Part shown: one piece after another, positions 5,536 through 8,277 of the stretch | Layout: the number at the start of each line of letters is the position of its first letter | Numbering within the stretch: the first letter of the stretch is position 1 | From: an uncultured Lachnospiraceae bacterium | Lineage (GTDB): Bacteria > Bacillota > Clostridia > Lachnospirales > Lachnospiraceae | NCBI GenBank assembly: GCA_937916415.1 | Contig: CALGGH010000103.1 | Location: forward strand, 1-8,277 | Direction of reading: 5' to 3' | DNA: 8,277 nt | The notes under the pieces: model-generated | Told to the model about the DNA's origin: nothing | What the model saw: the letters and a program-made list of their open reading frames with translations, nothing else | The model's database searches: none | Made by a program: the position numbers and the translations under genes

Positions 5536-5774
5536 GTCTCTCCCTCCTCAAACTCCGCAGTGACGTAGTAACCCCTGGCATTGACTTCGATGGCGGTCAC
5601 GACGCCTTCCCTGGCCATCATCCTCTCACGTATGGGTATGTTGCCCGACATGGCCAGTGCCGGGTCTATCGTATAGTAGTAGCTGGTAGGGAGCACGCCC
5701 TCGCTGACGCTCACCCGGTCGCCCTCGTGAAGCAGGCCCGGTCGCTCCATCTTAAAAATCATCGATCTGGTCAT
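5532..5774 (-). CDS. Small conserved-looking protein between thrH and ridA, function unknown
   Basis: I do not recognise a named family for this 80-residue protein. It has no signal peptide, membrane segment or cysteine. The centre reads GDRVSVSEGVLPTSYYYTID (about 18-37), then NIPIRERMMAREGVV (about 45-59), and the C-terminus is a likely beta hairpin, VTAIEVNARGYYVTAEFEE. The GDRV start and alternating hydrophobic strands suggest a small beta barrel of SH3 or KOW type, which is inference only. Its ATG overlaps the thrH stop by one nt (TAATG) and its TGA overlaps the ridA start (ATGA), so it is almost certainly translated and coupled to both. The exact start is uncertain because no strong Shine-Dalgarno precedes it; Met5 is an alternative. 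Confidence 0.8.
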   Translation of the reverse strand: MTRSMIFKMERPGLLHEGDRVSVSEGVLPTSYYYTIDPALAMSGNIPIRERMMAREGVVTAIEVNARGYYVTAEFEEGET

Positions 5775-6373
5775 TATAACGCCACCGTTATCGCTTCCAA
5801 AAGATCATCATAAGCTTCAAATGCAGGCAGGTCAGGATAATCGGCCCTTATCGATTCAGTCGACCTAAACAGGAATCCTGCCTTGGAATTAAGTATCATC
5901 CCCAGGTCATTGTAGGAATCTCCGGCGGCAATCGTGTCGAATCCAATGCCCTGCAGCGCCTTCACCGTCGTGAGCTTTGACTTTTCGCATCTCATCCGGT
6001 AACCGGTGATGGTACCGTCAGCCGCCACTTCGAGTTCATTGCAAAAAATGGTTGGCCAGCCGAGCTTTTTCATCAGCGGAGCGGCAAACTGCGTAAAGGT
6101 GTCACTCAGGATTATGACCTGAGTCCTCTCCTTCAGCGAATCAAGAAACTCGCGGGCTCCGGGCAGCGGATCGATGGTGGCTATCGTTTCCTGTATCTCC
6201 TTCAGTCCCAGTCCGTGTTCACGGAGATGTTTAAGCCTGAAGTTCATCAGCTTGTCATAATCAGGCTCGTCCCTGGTCGTCCTTCTCAGCTCCGGAATGC
6301 CGGTGGCTTCTGAAAAAGCGATCCATATCTCGGGTACGAGCACCCCTTCTAGGTCCAGGCAAACAACGTTCAT
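5774..6373 (-). CDS. thrH: ThrH-type HAD phosphatase (phosphoserine phosphatase / homoserine phosphotransferase family)
   Basis: This 199-residue cytoplasmic HAD-superfamily enzyme begins VCLDLEGVLVPEIWIAF, which is distinctive of ThrH: Asp7 is the nucleophile and Glu9 stands where most HAD phosphatases have the second aspartate. The cap region has TTRDEPDYDKLM (about 32-43). Motif II is ILSDTF (Ser90, Asp91), a lysine follows near 133, and motif IV is AAGDSYND (about 149-156). The family enzyme in Pseudomonas removes phosphate from phosphoserine and can pass it to homoserine, linking serine and threonine synthesis; which activity applies here cannot be told from sequence. AAAGGAG lies 8 nt before the ATG at 6373. 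The stop overlaps the next gene's ATG by one nt, so it forms a coupled unit with the small protein and ridA. Confidence 0.92.
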   Translation of the reverse strand: MNVVCLDLEGVLVPEIWIAFSEATGIPELRRTTRDEPDYDKLMNFRLKHLREHGLGLKEIQETIATIDPLPGAREFLDSLKERTQVIILSDTFTQFAAPLMKKLGWPTIFCNELEVAADGTITGYRMRCEKSKLTTVKALQGIGFDTIAAGDSYNDLGMILNSKAGFLFRSTESIRADYPDLPAFEAYDDLLEAITVAL

Positions 6374-6396
6374 CTTTGGTTCTCCTTTGCTTAGGG

Positions 6397-7155
6397 TTAT
6401 TCAGCGCCCTGGCGGATCACGGCTTCCTGCGGCCCGGCCGGTATCAGTCCGGGGTTCATCAGGTCTAAGTAGTATTCTGCCATGATCGCGTTTACGTATG
6501 ATTCTGCCCAGGGTGCGCCCACCCCGAGCGAAAGAACTTCCAGCAGCTTAAGCGGGATCATGCCGACAAACAGCATCACCATCCTGCCGAGACGTGGAAG
6601 CGTAAGCTTAGGGCACAGTCTGATTATCTCCAGCGCCCCGTAATCCGGAAAGTCATGGATCAGATAATAAGCGGGCAGATATATGGCCCATATCAGCAGA
6701 TATCCGGCTATCATGACGATCAGTCCGATCGCGGAGAGTCCCAGATAGCCCGACTGTCCATTGATCACGTACTGAACGTAGGCGTATGCGAACGTAATGC
6801 TCGCCAATGCCTCCAGCAGCAGCCTGTAGAGGGTGATGAGCACAGTCTTGTCCGTATGGTTGCGGAAGCAGCTGAATACCATCCCGGGGCTGGCTTCCCG
6901 TCCGCTCACGACGTGCAGGTAGAGAAAGGCGCTGCCCGCATCAAAGATGCCGGTGATGATCAGCGAAAGAAAGTAAATGATGACATAAAAAACACGACCG
7001 CCAGTCCCCGATTGAGAAATCGACATTGACAGCCATGTAATGCAGACCATTATGACTCTTGACCATACGTAAGCCCTGATCGTGGTTCCGAAGTTGCCGG
7101 AGAGTCTTTCCCTGGCAATTCCCCTCAAAAGGGCAGGTGAATTATTATTGCTCAT
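6397..7155 (-). CDS. DUF975-like multi-pass membrane protein
   Basis: This 252-residue protein has a short polar N-terminus with LLRGIARERLSGNFG, the R..A...L.G pattern of DUF975 proteins, then about five hydrophobic segments (roughly 26-46, 54-83, 105-130, 138-166, 192-213). It ends with PWAESYVNAIMAEYYLDLM (about 215-233), which resembles the family's conserved 'P....t.a.fY.dL' end. Function is unknown; location is the cytoplasmic membrane. The frame allows a GTG at 7158, but the ATG at 7155 is the more usual start. No clear Shine-Dalgarno is seen, so translation is probably coupled to the gene ending 4 nt upstream. thrH begins 23 nt downstream. The family call is moderately sure, the membrane nature very sure. 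Confidence 0.75.
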   Translation of the reverse strand: MSNNNSPALLRGIARERLSGNFGTTIRAYVWSRVIMVCITWLSMSISQSGTGGRVFYVIIYFLSLIITGIFDAGSAFLYLHVVSGREASPGMVFSCFRNHTDKTVLITLYRLLLEALASITFAYAYVQYVINGQSGYLGLSAIGLIVMIAGYLLIWAIYLPAYYLIHDFPDYGALEIIRLCPKLTLPRLGRMVMLFVGMIPLKLLEVLSLGVGAPWAESYVNAIMAEYYLDLMNPGLIPAGPQEAVIRQGAE

Positions 7156-7159
7156 CACG

Positions 7160-7669
7160 TCAAACCGACATGTCCAGATGCTGGCCGCGCAGGGCCTCTC
7201 CCTGCTGTGCCTTCATGTCCTTTTGATAAGGATTGGACTCATCGCTGTACTTGATCTTAGTGGTAGTCAGGCCGCCGGATACGTAAGTCGTGCCGCACTC
7301 CGGACAGATGGCCGTATGTATGGCCACGCTGGCCTGCAGCACCTTGCCATTGTTCTGTGCAGCCTTGTCATAGGCATTGGCCACGTGCTCCTGCTCATGG
7401 GCGCGCACCCCGGTCGCCGCCTCGGACGGATCCATGTGCTGCGCGGTCTTGAAGGATACCATCTCATCCGATCCATCCTGATACTTGCGTTCCTTACAGG
7501 TCTCGCATTCAGCCGGTGATGACTTGCGTCCGGGCGCTACCTTGGTATCTTCGCCCGGATTCCTGATGGCACCGGTTCCCTGTGATTCTCCAATGGTGCC
7601 GGTTCCGGTCGTCCCGGGAAACGTTCCCCACATGCCATATCCCAAAGCTCCGCCGATAGATATGCCCAT
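7160..7669 (-). CDS. Putative SprA-related metalloprotease-like protein with HExxH and two CxxC pairs
   Basis: This 169-residue protein contains VRAHEQEHVANAY (about 88-100), whose HEQEH (91-95) is the zinc-binding and catalytic HExxH motif of many metallopeptidases and resembles the 'vRaHEqaH' block of SprA-related proteins. Two cysteine pairs, CETC (55-58) and CPEC (122-125), flank it and could bind a structural metal together. The first 35 residues are rich in Gly and Thr without a hydrophobic signal helix, suggesting a flexible cytoplasmic tail. No third zinc ligand can be assigned with certainty. The ATG at 7669 has a strong AAAGGAGG at 7677-7684, 7 nt away, and a likely promoter lies just upstream. 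Protease activity is inferred from the motif; substrate and role are unknown. Confidence 0.8.
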   Translation of the reverse strand: MGISIGGALGYGMWGTFPGTTGTGTIGESQGTGAIRNPGEDTKVAPGRKSSPAECETCKERKYQDGSDEMVSFKTAQHMDPSEAATGVRAHEQEHVANAYDKAAQNNGKVLQASVAIHTAICPECGTTYVSGGLTTTKIKYSDESNPYQKDMKAQQGEALRGQHLDMSV

Positions 7670-7702
7670 ACGGTATCCTCCTTTCCTGCAATGATTTCTG
7701 CC

Positions 7703-7719
7703 ACAAAAGATACTTTTGT
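7703..7719. promoter_or_regulatory. Perfect palindrome at the predicted transcription start (candidate operator)
   Basis: Arms ACAAAAG (7703-7709) and CTTTTGT (7713-7719) are exact reverse complements around 3 bp. The site begins right after the predicted start of the minus-strand promoter at 7727-7755, so it would either block initiation when bound or form a hairpin at the extreme 5' end of the transcript. It is too weak, and lacks a T-run, to be a terminator. Confidence 0.5.
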
Positions 7720-7722
7720 AAA

Positions 7723-8070
7723 TTATATTATATTACGAAGTGAGGAATTAGTAAAGGTCTCAAAATCCATGCCGTAGAAACGTTTGAAAAGCTCGTCAAA
7801 CACGGCATACTGCTCAGGATTGTGAAATACGGAATATACGGAAAATGCCACTATCACAATATTGACGGTCATGCCCATGGCGCTGATGAACATGCCGGCC
7901 CTGGCATTGTGATCCGGCATGCCGGACCTGTCCCGCGACAGGATGCCGCATATGATGGAGAGCCCGCCAAAAATGAAGGGCGGATACACCGTCATGAAGG
8001 CCGTGCTGATGCAGGCAAGGATGCCTAAGATCAGCGATGCCGTGGACATGCTGTTGTTAGCCCTCGTCAT
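7723..8070 (-). CDS. DUF4190-like small membrane protein
   Basis: This 115-residue protein has three hydrophobic segments (about 10-27, 29-45, 58-82). The layout is STASLILGILACIS, then FIFGGLSIICGILSRDR, then ARAGMFISAMGMTVNIVIV. The 'aS.iLGilsi......fgglaiilgi.s...........a..Gi.lgi.~' pattern is that of DUF4190 proteins. The C-terminal 33 residues are polar and aromatic (FDELFKRFYGMDFETF) and probably face the cytoplasm or the outside. Function is unknown. Its ATG at 8070 overlaps the 3' end of prfB by 14 bp in another frame, with a GAGGAG 6 nt before it, which suggests co-transcription with prfB. Confidence 0.75.
   Translation of the reverse strand: MTRANNSMSTASLILGILACISTAFMTVYPPFIFGGLSIICGILSRDRSGMPDHNARAGMFISAMGMTVNIVIVAFSVYSVFHNPEQYAVFDELFKRFYGMDFETFTNSSLRNII
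7727..7755 (-). promoter_or_regulatory. Probable promoter of the HExxH gene and downstream genes
   Basis: On the minus strand TTTACT (7750-7755, four of six -35 bases) is followed after exactly 17 bp by a perfect TATAAT (7727-7732); a second, AT-rich TATAAT overlaps it at 7722-7727. It lies inside the last codons of the DUF4190-like gene. The predicted start is near 7720, about 50 nt before the HExxH start codon. This would let the genes from 7669 down to 4017 be expressed apart from prfB. Confidence 0.6.
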
Positions 8071-8277
8071 TTGACACTCCTCTTTCGGGACAGCCCACGC
8101 TGAGCCATTTCAGATATGCGTTGATGAAGCCGTCAATGTCGCCGTCCATAACGGCGTTGATGTTGCCCATTTCATAGCCCGTGCGGTGGTCCTTTGCCAT
8201 TGTGTAGGGCATAAATACATAGGAGCGGATTTGGCTGCCCCATTCTATCTTTTTCTTGCCAGCTTCTATCTTCTGCT
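8057..8277 (-). CDS. prfB: Peptide chain release factor 2, C-terminal end (runs off right edge)
   Basis: The last 72 codons and a TAA stop at 8059-8057 are present. The protein reads KIEWGSQIRSYVFMPYTMAK, then KDHRTGYEMGNINAVMDGDIDGFINAYL, which is the conserved end of RF2; RF1 differs here. RF2 releases the finished peptide at UGA and UAA codons on the ribosome. The GGQ loop, the stop-codon reading motif and any programmed frameshift site lie outside the window. About 16 residues (WLSVGCPERGVSNDEG) follow the usual family end, and the last codons overlap the next gene by 14 bp, so this tail may have grown into the overlap. Confidence 0.95.
   Translation of the reverse strand, partial: QKIEAGKKKIEWGSQIRSYVFMPYTMAKDHRTGYEMGNINAVMDGDIDGFINAYLKWLSVGCPERGVSNDEG

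Noticed and set aside
7703..7719. Palindrome read as a terminator for the prfB-DUF4190 transcript
   Set aside because: Only 7 bp, mostly A-T pairs with a 3-nt loop, and the downstream minus-strand bases lack a T-run.
1..8277. CRISPR array, defence island, prophage or insertion sequence
   Set aside because: No spaced palindromic repeats, transposase, integrase, terminal repeats or phage genes are visible; the genes are metabolic, housekeeping or small membrane proteins.

Overview
The window looks like a chromosomal segment from a medium-GC Firmicute of the class Clostridia, most probably a Lachnospiraceae-like gut or rumen bacterium. This rests on strong GGAGG-type ribosome sites, the argC/argB/argD order, frequent ATA and AGG codons despite moderate GC, and neighbours of DUF975, DUF4190 and SprA-like type that I associate with that group. 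The genus assignment is an inference. I see no mobile element, CRISPR array, tRNA or rRNA. Coding density is very high, and the only sizeable gene-free stretch is the 209-bp argC/argG divergent region.

Left part (1-2586, minus strand): an arginine biosynthesis operon, argC - GNAT acetyltransferase - argB - argD (argD runs off the left edge). The genes lie 4 nt apart, 20 nt apart, and overlapping by 4 nt, so translation is probably coupled. The acetyltransferase sits where argJ usually lies in Firmicute clusters. ArgB has the N-terminal helix and C-terminal signature of the arginine-inhibited class.

Centre (2587-4013): a divergent regulatory region with one plausible sigma-A promoter per direction and several inverted or direct repeats placed like operators, then argG on the plus strand. 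No argH follows. Three bp after argG a gene on the opposite strand ends, so transcription there is convergent with no room for a terminator.

Right part (4017-8277, minus strand): a long same-strand series read from right to left: the 3' end of prfB (release factor 2), a DUF4190-like membrane protein, an HExxH/double-CxxC protein, a DUF975-like membrane protein, a ThrH-type HAD phosphatase, a small uncharacterised protein, ridA, a DUF1294 membrane protein and a LytTR-family regulator with a degenerate receiver. Most junctions overlap or are a few nt apart. A likely internal promoter, with a perfect palindrome at its predicted transcription start, lies between the DUF4190 and HExxH genes. Three 22-bp tandem repeats fill most of the gap between ridA and the DUF1294 gene.

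Nothing here is clearly a new defence or mobile system. The best leads are the acetyltransferase in the argJ slot, the thrH - small protein - ridA translationally coupled trio, the HExxH zinc protein with its palindromic promoter, the 22-bp repeats and the orphan degenerate LytTR regulator.
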